Counted from the first letter of the stretch, positions 18,240-27,448 are shown. The stretch: 64,000 nt of DNA from Candidatus Nitrosopumilus sp. SW (GCF_006740685.1 NZ_CP035425.1:721687-785686); one strand, 5' to 3'. Notes: a model not told the origin generated them from the sequence alone. Translations and numbers: made by a program.

Positions 18240-19340
18240 ATGAATACACCAGTTGTGGCAGAAGAAAAAAAGCTAAGAACAGGGTATACAACAGGAAGTT
18301 CTGCTACTGCAGCATCGAAAGCAGCATTGTTATCAATTATCAAACAACAAAATATTGAAGAAGTTGGAATTACCTTACCTAAAAAATCTACAATTAAGAT
18401 TCCCGTTAATTCATGTAAATTTGAAAAAAATAAGGCAAAATGTTCTGTGATAAAGGATGGAGGAGATGATCCAGATGTCACACATGGTGCTGAAATCATA
18501 GTTGAAGTAACACTCAATGATAACAAAAATCAAATTGAAATCGATGGTGGAGAAGGAGTAGGCATAGTAACTAAACCAGGTTTAGGTTTAGAAATCAACA
18601 AACCGGCTATTAACCCAGTTCCAAAAAAAATGATTACAGAAAATCTTCAAGAAATAGGAGAAAACATCCTAAAAGAAAAAGGAATTAGAGTTGTAATATC
18701 AGTTCCAAAAGGTAAAGAATTAGGACCAAAAACAGACAATCCTAGATTAGGTATCAAAGATGGAATTTCGATTTTAGGTACAAGTGGTATAGTAATTCCA
18801 TTTTCAACTGCATCATATGCTGCATCAATTAGACAAAATTTGGATGTTTCAATTGCTATGGGAAATGATACAGTAGTGTTAACAACTGGAGGACGAAGTG
18901 AAGATTTTGCAAAAAAGATCATAGATCTACCAGAACATTGTTTTGTACAGATGGGAGACTTTTCTGGATATACAATTCAACAATGTGGTAAAAAGAATAT
19001 CAAAAAAGCATATGTTGTTGGATTTATTGGAAAACTTGCAAAGATGGCAGCAGGAGTTAAACAAACTCATGTCAAAGGTTCAAAAGTGGATATGAATTTT
19101 CTAGCAGAATTAGCAAAAAAAGTCAATGCAGATGAAAAAATTATTGATATTATTAAAAAAGCAAATACAGCAAGACATGTATCAGAAATTATTCAAGAAA
19201 ATAACATAGAGGGATTTTTTGAATTAATATGTGCTGAAGTGTATAGGCATATGAGAAAACACAGTGAAGAAAAAGTTCCAATCGATGTAATATTGTTTGA
19301 TTTTGAAGGAAATATCTTGGCAAGAGAACCAAGAGGGTAA
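18240..19340 (+). CDS. cbiD: Cobalt-precorrin-5B C1-methyltransferase CbiD
   Basis: A 366-aa protein starting ATG. The CbiD signature LRTGYTTGSSATAASKAAL lies near the N-terminus, DDPDVTHG at about 79, GEGVGIVTKPGLGLE at about 104, and STASYAASIRQ in the middle. It methylates C1 of cobalt-precorrin-5B in the anaerobic B12 route. It heads cobalamin cluster I on the plus strand (cbiD-cbiG-cbiX-cbiC), divergent from the SDR gene. Confidence 0.95.
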   Translation: MNTPVVAEEKKLRTGYTTGSSATAASKAALLSIIKQQNIEEVGITLPKKSTIKIPVNSCKFEKNKAKCSVIKDGGDDPDVTHGAEIIVEVTLNDNKNQIEIDGGEGVGIVTKPGLGLEINKPAINPVPKKMITENLQEIGENILKEKGIRVVISVPKGKELGPKTDNPRLGIKDGISILGTSGIVIPFSTASYAASIRQNLDVSIAMGNDTVVLTTGGRSEDFAKKIIDLPEHCFVQMGDFSGYTIQQCGKKNIKKAYVVGFIGKLAKMAAGVKQTHVKGSKVDMNFLAELAKKVNADEKIIDIIKKANTARHVSEIIQENNIEGFFELICAEVYRHMRKHSEEKVPIDVILFDFEGNILAREPRG

Positions 19341-19365
19341 GGTATTTTATTAAATCAACAAAGTT

Positions 19366-20424
19366 TTGAGTATGGAAAGAATTTCAGTTCTTGCAATTAC
19401 CAAAAATGGCATAAATATTGGTCAAAACATCAAAAAATTTTTTCCAAAATGGACTATTTTTGCGCCATCTAAGTTTTCTAACCGAGATGATTCTATAACA
19501 TGGTATTCAGAGCCTACATCAGAGAAAATTGTTGAACTTTTCAAGAAAAATGATGCCTTAATCTGTCTATTTTCTCTAGGAGCAGTAATTCGATTAATTG
19601 CACCTTATCTTAAAGACAAAAAGACAGATCCTGCAGTAATTGTAATTGATGATAAAACAAATTTTGTAATTAGTGTATTATCAGGACACATAGGTGGCGC
19701 AAATGAGCTTACTGAAAAAATTGCAGAAAAATTACAAGCGCAACCAGTAATCACTACAGCTGCAGATGTAAACAAGACTATTGCTGTAGATTTACTTGGA
19801 AAAAATTTTGGGTGGGAGATTGAAGATGATTCAAGTGTTACTAGAATTAGTGCACATATGGTAAATGAAGAACCAATAGGGGTTTTTCAAGATGCAGGAG
19901 AAAAAAATTGGTATAAACAATTACCAAAAAATGTTTCATTATACAATACGATAGAAGAATTAAAAAATTCAAAATCGAAATCAAATTTAATAATTTCAGA
20001 TAAAATTATTGAAAATGATTTAGTATCTGAATCAATTATTTACAGGCCTCTTAGTTTAGTGATTGGGATTGGTCTACACTGGGATACTTCAAAAGAAACG
20101 ATCATGGATGGCATCAATGATTGTCTGAAAAAATTCAAACTTAGTTCAAAATCAATAGCAAAACTGGTTTCTATAAAAAAACCTGAAGACGTACAAGGTT
20201 TGATAGACGCAGGAAAACAAATGGGAATTCCAGTTGAATATGTAGAAAGAGAAGATTTAGCTAAAGTTACAGCCCCCAATCCTTCGGATACTGTAAAAGC
20301 ATTTGAGGGAACATCTAGTGTTTCAGAAGCAGCAGCAATTCTAGTATCAAAGGGTAAATTAATTGTAGAAAAGCAGAAATTCCCGCCAAATTTGACTATA
20401 GCCATAGCGAGGATTGAAAATTGA
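19366..20424 (+). CDS. cbiG: Cobalt-precorrin-5A hydrolase CbiG
   Basis: A 352-aa protein. The N-terminal domain has LAITKNGINIGQNI and the middle has the conserved LSGHIGGANELTEKIA (about 105-120). The C-terminal domain begins RPLSLVIGIGLHWDTSKETI and ends in TSSVSEAAAIL. The His/Thr in GLHWDTS vary the usual GxGCxxGT pattern. CbiG opens the delta-lactone of cobalt-precorrin-5A, losing acetaldehyde. The start is 25 bp after cbiD; the stop overlaps the TTG start of cbiX by 4 bp. Confidence 0.95.
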   Translation: MSMERISVLAITKNGINIGQNIKKFFPKWTIFAPSKFSNRDDSITWYSEPTSEKIVELFKKNDALICLFSLGAVIRLIAPYLKDKKTDPAVIVIDDKTNFVISVLSGHIGGANELTEKIAEKLQAQPVITTAADVNKTIAVDLLGKNFGWEIEDDSSVTRISAHMVNEEPIGVFQDAGEKNWYKQLPKNVSLYNTIEELKNSKSKSNLIISDKIIENDLVSESIIYRPLSLVIGIGLHWDTSKETIMDGINDCLKKFKLSSKSIAKLVSIKKPEDVQGLIDAGKQMGIPVEYVEREDLAKVTAPNPSDTVKAFEGTSSVSEAAAILVSKGKLIVEKQKFPPNLTIAIARIEN

Positions 20425-21173
20425 AACGAGGGTTATTGATTATCGATAGAGGAAGTAGAGAAAGAGAAGCTTCTGAGGAATTAGAGACTATTTGTGTAGG
20501 CATCAAGGCTAAAGGAGACTACGTTTTTACAGATTATTGCTTTTTAGAGGTAGAACCACCATTTATTGAAGATGGTATTTCAAAATGCCTCAAAGAGGAT
20601 ATTGATTCTTTAACAATAGTTCCATATTTTCTGTATCCAGGAAAAAAAGTAAAAATTGCAGTTACTGATGTAATGAAATTACAGAAAGATACTGAAGTAA
20701 AATTCTTAGTAACAAAACCAATGAGCATGCACAAAACTTTGGTAGATATTGTTGAGAGCAGAATTGCAACTACTCTTAAAGAAAATAATATTACATTACC
20801 TAACAAAGATGTTGATGTAATGATAATTGGTCATGGTAGTAAAGATCCAAATGCTCAAAGATCATTAAGTTACATTGTAGACGAGTTACAAAATTCTTAC
20901 AGAAATGTAAGTCGTTGTTGGTTAGAGATTGAACAACCAGATATTTTTGAAGGAATTAAAAAATGCAAAAAAGATCAACCAAAGGTATTGATAATTGTAT
21001 TTTATTTCTTACATGAAGGTGCACATGTTAAAACTGACATCAATAATGATTTAATTCCAGCACTAAAAGATTCAAATCTTAAAGATACTTTTATTACAAA
21101 ACATATTGGAACTGATGAAAAAATTATTGATTTAATTATTGAGAGGGCAAAAGAGGTAGAAGATGCAAACTAA
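20421..21173 (+). CDS. cbiX: Sirohydrochlorin cobaltochelatase CbiX (two-domain form)
   Basis: A 250-aa TTG-start protein built from two similar chelatase halves. The C-terminal half has the metal-site motifs IIGHGSKDPN (H138) and FLHEGAHVKTDIN (H202). In the N-terminal half the matching positions are IIDRGSRERE (R10) and FLYPGKKVKIAVTD, so both metal-binding His positions are lost. It inserts cobalt into sirohydrochlorin, the entry to anaerobic B12 synthesis. It overlaps cbiG by 4 bp and cbiC by 11 bp. The C-terminal half presumably carries the activity. Confidence 0.9.
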   Translation: MKRGLLIIDRGSREREASEELETICVGIKAKGDYVFTDYCFLEVEPPFIEDGISKCLKEDIDSLTIVPYFLYPGKKVKIAVTDVMKLQKDTEVKFLVTKPMSMHKTLVDIVESRIATTLKENNITLPNKDVDVMIIGHGSKDPNAQRSLSYIVDELQNSYRNVSRCWLEIEQPDIFEGIKKCKKDQPKVLIIVFYFLHEGAHVKTDINNDLIPALKDSNLKDTFITKHIGTDEKIIDLIIERAKEVEDAN

Positions 21174-21803
21174 GAAAGGTCAATCAATTGAAGATGCAAG
21201 TATGCAAATGATTGAAGATGAAATTGGTTCTCATTCATATAATGAAAAAGAATGGCCTATTGTAAGAAGAATCATTCACTCTACAGCGGATTTTGATTTT
21301 GCAGATAAAAATAAAATAATTTTTCATAAAGATGCAATTGAAAGTGGAATGAAAGCTTTGAAGAATGGTTGCAGTATTGTTGTTGATGTTAATGGAGTAA
21401 TTGGGGGCTAAACAAACAAAATCCTAAAGATTTTGGGAATGAAATTGTTTGTAATATATCAAAGCCTGAAATTATGGAATTGGCAAAGAGAGAGAGAGAA
21501 ACACGATCTCAGGTATCAATGAGGGCTGCAAAATCAGAAATTGATGGAGGAATTGTAGCCATAGGAAATGCACCTACAGCCCTACAAGAGGTGATAAAAA
21601 TGGTAAAAGAAGGGGTTGTCAAGCCTGCACTCATCATAGGGATTCCAGTAGGTTTCATTTGTGCTGCAGAATCAAAGGAAGAATTATCTAAATTAGAGGA
21701 AGTTCCATTTATCACAAATTTAGGAAGAAAAGGTGGTAGTTCTTCAGCTTCTGCAATAATTAATGCAATTTTCAAGTTAATTCGAGCAGAATCAGCTTCT
21801 TGA
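21163..21803 (+). CDS. cbiC: Precorrin-8X methylmutase CbiC, interrupted by a frameshift
   Basis: Two adjacent frames together give a full CbiC. The first (21163-21411) carries RIIHSTADFDF, with the methylmutase His in its usual context, and ends VDVNGVIGG then TAA. In the -1 frame the protein continues at once as LNKQNPKDFGNEI and then SQVSMRAAKSEIDGG, AIGNAPTAL and NLGRKGGSSSASAI. Adding one G to the five-G run at 21403-21407 restores a single frame of about 213 codons. CbiC moves the C11 methyl to C12, giving (cobalt-)hydrogenobyrinate. Family is certain; whether the break is real, a base-calling error or recoded is open. Confidence 0.88.
21403..21411 (+). other. Frameshift point in cbiC (five-G run before TAA)
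   Basis: The sequence ATT GGG GGC TAA ends the first frame. Reading GGG CTA AAC from the third G gives Gly-Leu-Asn, exactly the expected continuation. The lesion is therefore equivalent to loss of one G from a run of six. Confidence 0.85.
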
Positions 21804-23159
21804 GTACTTTATACAGTTTTTAACAAAGTCTCTTGCATAATTAGAACTATCAAAATAAAGATGGCCATATGAGGCAAGAGAATTGTATTGAATTAATCCA
21901 TCTTTGTGATTCTTTATTCCGTCACCAATTTCTAACTCATAAGCAAACTTTGAGTCAGAAGATACAGAATCTAATTTAGAATAATGAAATTCATGACCTT
22001 GAATACCATGTGGTTTTTCAGAAATTATTGAATGATTAATTTTTCCTTTAGTATAATTTAGTTTCATCCGTTTTGTCATAGAAGTTTCTGCATCAAAGAT
22101 ACCAACCATTTTATGTTTTTTATTTTCTGATGAAATGGATTTTGTAAGATACATTAATCCTCCACATTCTGCATAAATTGGATGATTGTCTTCAGCAAGA
22201 TTTTTGATAAGTTTTTTCATAGTTTGATTTTTTGCTAATTTTGATCCTAAAATTTCTGGGAATCCACCACCAATGTATAATCCATCACATTTGGGAATTC
22301 TTTTGTCATTTACAGGACTAAAAAACTTCAAGGATGCGCCTTCTCTTCGAAGAGATTCTAAATTATCTTGATAATAGAAATTAAATGATGTATCTAATGC
22401 TACTGCAATTGTTGTTTTTTGTTTTTTGTAAGTAGGTTTTGAGATTCTTTGAAGTTCAGAAGTATTTTTTGAGATTTTTATAATTTGTTGAATGTCTAAA
22501 TTTTTTGAAATTATTTTTGAGATTTTTTGAATTTTAGCATATAGTGTTTTGCTATCTAAAGTAGAGAACAATCCCAAATGTCTTGAGTCTAGGCTAAGAA
22601 GAGGGTCTTTTGGTATTATGCCTACTATTGGAAGTTTTGTTTTTAGTAGAGCTTGCCTACATAAATTTTCATGTTTTTTACTTCCTATTTTATTAAGAAT
22701 AATGGCTGAAATTCTAGAATTTCTATGAAATTTTTGAAATCCTAATGCAGTTGCAGCAATAGAGCGAGCAGTTTTACTGGCATCAAGAATCAAAATTACA
22801 GGTGATTTTGTTATAGAAGATACATGATGTGTACTAGCATAGTTTGAGTCACCGCCAAACCCATCATAGAATCCCATTACACCTTCAATTACAGATACAT
22901 TGGATTTTGAGTTTGAAATAAAACTAGACAACAAATGATTTTTTCCCATTAACCAAACATCCAAGTTGAATGTTTCATTTTTAGAAATACTTGAAAGATA
23001 ACTTGGATCTATATAATCAGGACCTACTTTGAATGGTTGAACAGAAAGTCCTTGTTTTTGAAGTGCATGTATTATTGAACATGTTATGGATGTTTTTCCA
23101 ACTCCACTACTGGCACCTGCTAAAACAATTCTTGGAATTTTCAATTGCATGAATACCAT
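21792..23159 (-). CDS. cbiA: Cobyrinate a,c-diamide synthase CbiA
   Basis: A 455-aa protein; the ATG at 23150 (MQLKIPRIVL) is an equally good start. The N-terminal P-loop is GASSGVGKTSI. FKVGPDYIDPSYL and VIEGVMGFYDG are CbiA signatures. The C-terminal class I glutamine amidotransferase domain has GGFPEILG and the nucleophile motif YAECGGLMYL, with the catalytic His near GHEFHYSKL. It amidates the a and c acetates using Gln and ATP. It is convergent with cbiC (12-bp overlap) and divergent from cobO; an ATTTAAAT TATA-like box lies about 22 bp before 23150. Confidence 0.95.
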   Translation of the reverse strand: MVFMQLKIPRIVLAGASSGVGKTSITCSIIHALQKQGLSVQPFKVGPDYIDPSYLSSISKNETFNLDVWLMGKNHLLSSFISNSKSNVSVIEGVMGFYDGFGGDSNYASTHHVSSITKSPVILILDASKTARSIAATALGFQKFHRNSRISAIILNKIGSKKHENLCRQALLKTKLPIVGIIPKDPLLSLDSRHLGLFSTLDSKTLYAKIQKISKIISKNLDIQQIIKISKNTSELQRISKPTYKKQKTTIAVALDTSFNFYYQDNLESLRREGASLKFFSPVNDKRIPKCDGLYIGGGFPEILGSKLAKNQTMKKLIKNLAEDNHPIYAECGGLMYLTKSISSENKKHKMVGIFDAETSMTKRMKLNYTKGKINHSIISEKPHGIQGHEFHYSKLDSVSSDSKFAYELEIGDGIKNHKDGLIQYNSLASYGHLYFDSSNYARDFVKNCIKYSRS

Positions 23160-23230
23160 TATTTTTTTATTTAAATCGATGTATTTAGAAAATACTCAAT
23201 GTTTTTAGTTAGATAATCAAATTGAATATC

Positions 23231-23761
23231 ATGAGCGGGGGTTTAACAATTGTTTACACTGGAAAGGGTAAAGGTAAAACAACTGCAGCGTTGGGACTAG
23301 CATTAAGAGCATCAGGTTATGATAAAAAGATCTGCATGATCCAATTTATCAAAGGTTCATGGCATTATGGGGAAATGGATTCAACAAAAAAACTCGAACC
23401 AGGATTTGAGATGGTTGCAGTTGGAAAAGGATTTGTAGGAATTATTGATGACAAAAGCCCAAAAGAAGATCATGAAAAAGTTGCCAAAGAAGCAATTAAA
23501 ATCAGTAATGAAAAAATTCAATCAGGAAAATATGATATTGTGATTTTAGATGAAATCAACTATGCAGTAAATTTGAACTTGATTGCTGTAGATGATGTGT
23601 TAAAATTGATAAAATCAAAGCCGGAGAACATAGATTTGGTTCTAACAGGAAATTATGCAAAAGAAGAAGTAATAGAAATTGCAGATCTAGTCACAGAAAT
23701 GAAGGAGGTTAAGCATCCATTTCAGAAAGGAATCAAAGCAAAGAAAGGGATAGATTTCTAG
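23231..23761 (+). CDS. cobO: Cob(I)yrinate a,c-diamide adenosyltransferase (CobO/BtuR family)
   Basis: About 176 aa from the ATG at 23231; a TTG nine bases upstream would add three residues. The P-loop near the N-terminus is YTGKGKGKTTAALGLALRA, followed by MIQFIKGSWHYGE, the Walker B-like YDIVILDEINYAV, and LVTEMKEVKHPFQKGIKAKKGIDF at the C-terminus. It transfers the adenosyl group from ATP to the corrin cobalt to form coenzyme B12. It lies back to back with cbiA. Confidence 0.94.
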   Translation: MSGGLTIVYTGKGKGKTTAALGLALRASGYDKKICMIQFIKGSWHYGEMDSTKKLEPGFEMVAVGKGFVGIIDDKSPKEDHEKVAKEAIKISNEKIQSGKYDIVILDEINYAVNLNLIAVDDVLKLIKSKPENIDLVLTGNYAKEEVIEIADLVTEMKEVKHPFQKGIKAKKGIDF

Positions 23762-23770
23762 CCAGCAACA

Positions 23771-23779
23771 TTAATTTAC
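23771..23779 (+). promoter_or_regulatory. TATA-like box for the aIF2 alpha-nop10 operon
   Basis: TTAATTTAC is centred about 27 bp before the aIF2 alpha ATG, ten bases after the cobO stop. This fits a leaderless start independent of cobO. Confidence 0.45.
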
Positions 23780-23801
23780 ACAGTTAGGAGTTTTAGAAGA
23801 A

Positions 23802-24599
23802 ATGTCTACAGAAGTTCAAGAGATGCCTGAACAGGGAGAAATTGTTCTTGCCACAGTAACTAAAGTCATGGATCATGGCGCATATGTTACACTAGATGAA
23901 TATGATAATTTACAAGGATTTTTACATATTTCAGAGATTGCTCCAGGTTGGATAAGATCAGTTAATAGATTTGTAAAAGATGGAGAGAAGAAAGTCCTTC
24001 TTGTAAAAAAAGTAAATCCACAAAGAGGTGATATTGATCTTTCATTGAAACAAGTTTCAAAAGATCAGAAAAAACAAAAACTAAAAGAAGTTAAAAAATT
24101 TGAGAAAGGAAAAACTCTATTACAGAATGTTCAAGAAAAAGCAAAATTATCCGATGAGGATGTTGAAAAACTAGAAGACAGTATTTATTCAAAATATGAT
24201 TCAGTATATGATGCATTCATTGATATTGGAAGAAATGGAATTAATTCAGTCAAGGAGTTAAAGATTCCAAAGAAAACTGCAACTGTTATTGAAGAAATTT
24301 GTTCAAAAATCAAACTTCCATCTGTAGAAATTAGAGGAATTATGGAGATTACAAATTCAAAATCAGATGGGATTGAAATTATTAAGAAAACTCTTTTAGA
24401 TGAATTAAAAAAAGACTCTACGATAGATATAACATATTTGGGTGCACCAAAATACAGGTTATCAATAACTTCAGAAGATTTTAAATCTGCAGAAAAGTCA
24501 TTAAAACCAATAATTGCAGATATCCAATCTAACATAGAAAAGAAAAAAGGATCATTCAAATTCACTAGAGAAGAGTCAAAGAAAACTCGAGAGAATTAA
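23802..24599 (+). CDS. Translation initiation factor aIF2 alpha
   Basis: A 265-aa protein in three domains. An N-terminal S1/OB fold (about 10-85) has GEIVLATVTKVMDHGAYVTLDEYDNLQGFLHISEI and the RGDIDLSLKQV end. A helical domain spans about 90-170. The C-terminal alpha-beta domain (about 175-255) contacts aIF2 gamma and has the GAPKYRLSI segment. With aIF2 beta and gamma it delivers initiator Met-tRNA. nop10 begins 1 bp after its stop, a common archaeal pair. Confidence 0.95.
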   Translation: MSTEVQEMPEQGEIVLATVTKVMDHGAYVTLDEYDNLQGFLHISEIAPGWIRSVNRFVKDGEKKVLLVKKVNPQRGDIDLSLKQVSKDQKKQKLKEVKKFEKGKTLLQNVQEKAKLSDEDVEKLEDSIYSKYDSVYDAFIDIGRNGINSVKELKIPKKTATVIEEICSKIKLPSVEIRGIMEITNSKSDGIEIIKKTLLDELKKDSTIDITYLGAPKYRLSITSEDFKSAEKSLKPIIADIQSNIEKKKGSFKFTREESKKTREN

Positions 24600-24600
24600 A

Positions 24601-24756
24601 ATGCGATTTCAATTAAGAAAATGTACCAAATGTTTTCAATATACACTTAAAGAAAAATGTCCCAAATGTAATGAACAAACAGTTTCTGCACATCCAGCAA
24701 AGTTTTCACCTGATGATAAATACATGAGATATAGATTAGCTGAAAGATACAATTAA
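24601..24756 (+). CDS. nop10: H/ACA RNP protein Nop10
   Basis: A 51-aa ORF starting ATG directly after aIF2 alpha. The N-terminal zinc ribbon has LRKCTKC and EKCPKCNEQT (C8, C11, C20, C23). The extended Nop10 tail is HPAKFSPDDKYMRYRL. Nop10 binds Cbf5 and helps position H/ACA guide RNAs for rRNA pseudouridylation. Size, motifs and the aIF2 alpha linkage make the call firm. Confidence 0.95.
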   Translation: MRFQLRKCTKCFQYTLKEKCPKCNEQTVSAHPAKFSPDDKYMRYRLAERYN

Positions 24757-24760
24757 AAAA

Positions 24761-26899
24761 TTAATCTAATGGGACATAATCTTTGTTAATTTCATAAATG
24801 AAAATGCCTATAACAGCTTCACCCTTTGATGCATCGTAACTTGGTGAAGAGTAAACTAGTCTTAATGGACCATCACCATCCTGAGGAAATTTTATATCTT
24901 TTTCATAAATTGCAGTAAAACCAGGTTGATATGATAATGATTGTTGGTTTGTTTGGAAATTAACATAGCCTAGTAAATTAAATGGAATCATTTTTCCTAG
25001 TAAGGTGTTATTCCAAAAATGATCGGTTCCACTAATACCGTCATTCTGAAGGTGTTTATCCAAAGGTTCACCTGCTATTCTCATAAACCATTGTTTCTTT
25101 GATTCATCACCACCTCCATCCAAAATATAGAGGGGTTGATTTTCATTTCCATCAAGAGTCAACCTTTGTCCAGCTACAAAAATTACAAAATAATCTGCTT
25201 CCATCTCTTGTAACATTCTCCAACTCTCATTAGGGGAAGAAAGGAAAATCTTTGCAATTTTCTCAATTATCCAAGTATGAATTGTTGAATTATCAGCCAA
25301 AGTAGCTCTGTCAGATTTTGTTTGAATCCAATATCCATAATCCCACCACGATGCAACAACAGAATTTGTAGGAGTATTATTTTTGATCCAGTCTAAAGAA
25401 TCATTCCAGTCATTAGTAGTTACAGCATAAGTTGTTCCACCATTAAGCATGGTGAATGGATTATCACCAACTTGAAATACATTTAGAGGTGAGGCAGAAG
25501 TTAGTGGAAGAATTAATAATATTATGACTCCAATTCCAAAAGATAGTTGTAAAACTATATTTTTTAAATTATTAAATTTAGTTGTATTTGAAAAGAATAA
25601 TTTACATAGAATTGATATTCCTAATGAAGCCAATATTATAACAGATAATGAAGCAAATACTTCTAATCTAAGAAATGCAGATGCAATATAAACACCAGTA
25701 ATTCCTAGAATTAATGAAAAAGATTTCATGTCATTTTGAATAGTCAAGTATTTAGAATTTTTTAACAACATCCAAATTCCAATAGCAGAAAAAATCATCA
25801 GAACTGAATGGAATAAGAAGGAATTTTGAAGCGTAGTAGTGGCATGTTCAGAAACTGAATCGACTAATGCATCATCTGTTGTCAAAAATGGATTTATTGC
25901 ATTAAGATATCTATGAGATGGTAGTTGAATGAATTCTTCTGATGAGTTCATCACAAGAAAAGTTGAGGCAACGATTAGAAAAGATGCAAGAAAGATCAAG
26001 CCATTCCGCATTTTATGTTTTTCATTACTTTTAATTTGAATAATTATGCACAATACAAGAAAAATTGTTGGTAGAAGTAATGCAAATCCACCCAACCCCA
26101 CTAAGAAATTAGATGTAATTCTTTCAAAGCCTAGAGAGGTAGCAGTTGCAGATAAACTGAAAATTGGAATAGCCCATATCAAAAATTTATGATCTTTTCG
26201 TAAGAAAGGTAAAGTTAGGAAAAAAATACCCAGAGGAATTATGAAAAATTGGTTTCCACCCCATGCAGATAAACTCAATATTATAAAAAATCCACTAGAA
26301 ATAAGTTTAGGTATAGCAATCTTTTGATTTTTTGAATTAATTCCACTTAAGAGAAGGTACAGAGATAAAATAGCAAAAAACAAACCAAGTGGTTCAGATT
26401 TAAACCATCCAATAGCACCCCTTGTTAAAATCGGAATAGATATTGAGAATAATAATGCAGATAATAATCCAGCAGAAGTTCCAGCGATTACTCTAACTAA
26501 TGCAAAAATGACTATAGTTGTCAAAGAACCAAAAATTGCAGGAAAAATGATTGTGAAATCATATAGATTTCCTCCACCGCCAAAAATCCAATAAGTTATA
26601 GCAGCAGTAAGATGTAATGCTACTTGTGAAGTTTCAGATACATCTCTACCAATTGGATGCCAACTTAATTCATCATTCCATTCAAAATATGCATCAATTC
26701 CATTGTTAACTAAATATTCAGTAGATCTATAATTGAAAAAAGGATCAAATTCATGCAGTTCCCAACCCCATTCTGCAGGTTGAGAACGTACCAAAAAAGA
26801 GATTGAAAAAGATAATGAAAGAATGCCAATTACTAATAGATGATTCAATTTAAAATCAAAATTTCCAATCGATATTAAAGTAGAATTAGAATTCAACAT
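24761..26899 (-). CDS. aglB: Oligosaccharyltransferase AglB/STT3
   Basis: A 712-aa membrane enzyme. Some 11-13 hydrophobic helices cover about residues 15-460. The first external loop has WGWELHEFDPFFNYRST, whose DPFFNYR corresponds to the D-x-D/N catalytic metal region. A soluble C-terminal domain follows, with the acceptor-binding signature WWDYGYWI at about 510. It transfers lipid-linked glycans to Asn in N-x-S/T sequons of exported proteins. The giant surface protein downstream is extremely rich in NST sequons and would be an obvious substrate (inference). It is convergent with nop10. Confidence 0.95.
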   Translation of the reverse strand: MLNSNSTLISIGNFDFKLNHLLVIGILSLSFSISFLVRSQPAEWGWELHEFDPFFNYRSTEYLVNNGIDAYFEWNDELSWHPIGRDVSETSQVALHLTAAITYWIFGGGGNLYDFTIIFPAIFGSLTTIVIFALVRVIAGTSAGLLSALLFSISIPILTRGAIGWFKSEPLGLFFAILSLYLLLSGINSKNQKIAIPKLISSGFFIILSLSAWGGNQFFIIPLGIFFLTLPFLRKDHKFLIWAIPIFSLSATATSLGFERITSNFLVGLGGFALLLPTIFLVLCIIIQIKSNEKHKMRNGLIFLASFLIVASTFLVMNSSEEFIQLPSHRYLNAINPFLTTDDALVDSVSEHATTTLQNSFLFHSVLMIFSAIGIWMLLKNSKYLTIQNDMKSFSLILGITGVYIASAFLRLEVFASLSVIILASLGISILCKLFFSNTTKFNNLKNIVLQLSFGIGVIILLILPLTSASPLNVFQVGDNPFTMLNGGTTYAVTTNDWNDSLDWIKNNTPTNSVVASWWDYGYWIQTKSDRATLADNSTIHTWIIEKIAKIFLSSPNESWRMLQEMEADYFVIFVAGQRLTLDGNENQPLYILDGGGDESKKQWFMRIAGEPLDKHLQNDGISGTDHFWNNTLLGKMIPFNLLGYVNFQTNQQSLSYQPGFTAIYEKDIKFPQDGDGPLRLVYSSPSYDASKGEAVIGIFIYEINKDYVPLD

Positions 26900-26962
26900 T
26901 TTTCAACATAAAACTAGGCTTATTACTCTTTATATGAAAATATTATTTATTAGAAATTTTTC

Positions 26963-27412
26963 TTATTGAGGAGAATATCTTCCCGTTAATTTTGTTTCAG
27001 CAATAATATGATCTTTTATAGAATTTTCAAGATCTGATTTGGTTGAACCTTTACTTAGTTCAAGCATAATATCAAGTGCATATAATTTGAAGACGTAAGT
27101 ATGTTCTTTGTCAGGAGGAGCTGGACCACCATAACCAATTTCTCCAAAGTCAGTTTTTCCTTCAATGGAATTTTCAGGTATAGAGTTTTCGTCAATTTTT
27201 TTGATATCGCTAGGAATATTCCATAAGACCCAGTGTACCCAAACTTTTCCAACTGCTCCCATCGCATCAGGATCATCCATAATTAAAGCCAGAGATTTAG
27301 TTGATTCTGGAACGTCACTAATAATTAAGGAGGGGCTAACATTTCCATTTTTGTAACCAAATTTTTTTGGTATTGTTTCACCATTTTTAAAAGATGAGCT
27401 TTCTAATTTCAT
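26963..27412 (-). CDS. PEBP / YbhB-YbcL family protein
   Basis: A 149-aa phosphatidylethanolamine-binding-protein fold. Signatures are FKNGETIPKKFGYKNGN, then SLALIMDDPDA and VHWVLWNIP (the DPD and HW ligand-pocket residues), and GYGGPAPPDKEHTYVFKLYALD, which matches the family GxxPP...HxYxF motif. The protein is cytosolic with no signal peptide. Family members bind anionic ligands, and the archaeal role is unknown. It lies downstream of the PIN gene on the same strand. Confidence 0.92.
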   Translation of the reverse strand: MKLESSSFKNGETIPKKFGYKNGNVSPSLIISDVPESTKSLALIMDDPDAMGAVGKVWVHWVLWNIPSDIKKIDENSIPENSIEGKTDFGEIGYGGPAPPDKEHTYVFKLYALDIMLELSKGSTKSDLENSIKDHIIAETKLTGRYSPQ

Positions 27413-27448
27413 ATTTTTAATGAGTTTAAAGCTTCAAGTTAAATTTTT

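Noticed and set aside
21397-21411. Programmed -1 ribosomal frameshift at cbiC
   Set aside because: The heptamer T-GGG-GGC does not allow good re-pairing in both sites as an X-XXY-YYZ slippery site would, and no downstream pseudoknot is obvious. An indel is simpler, though slippage is not excluded.
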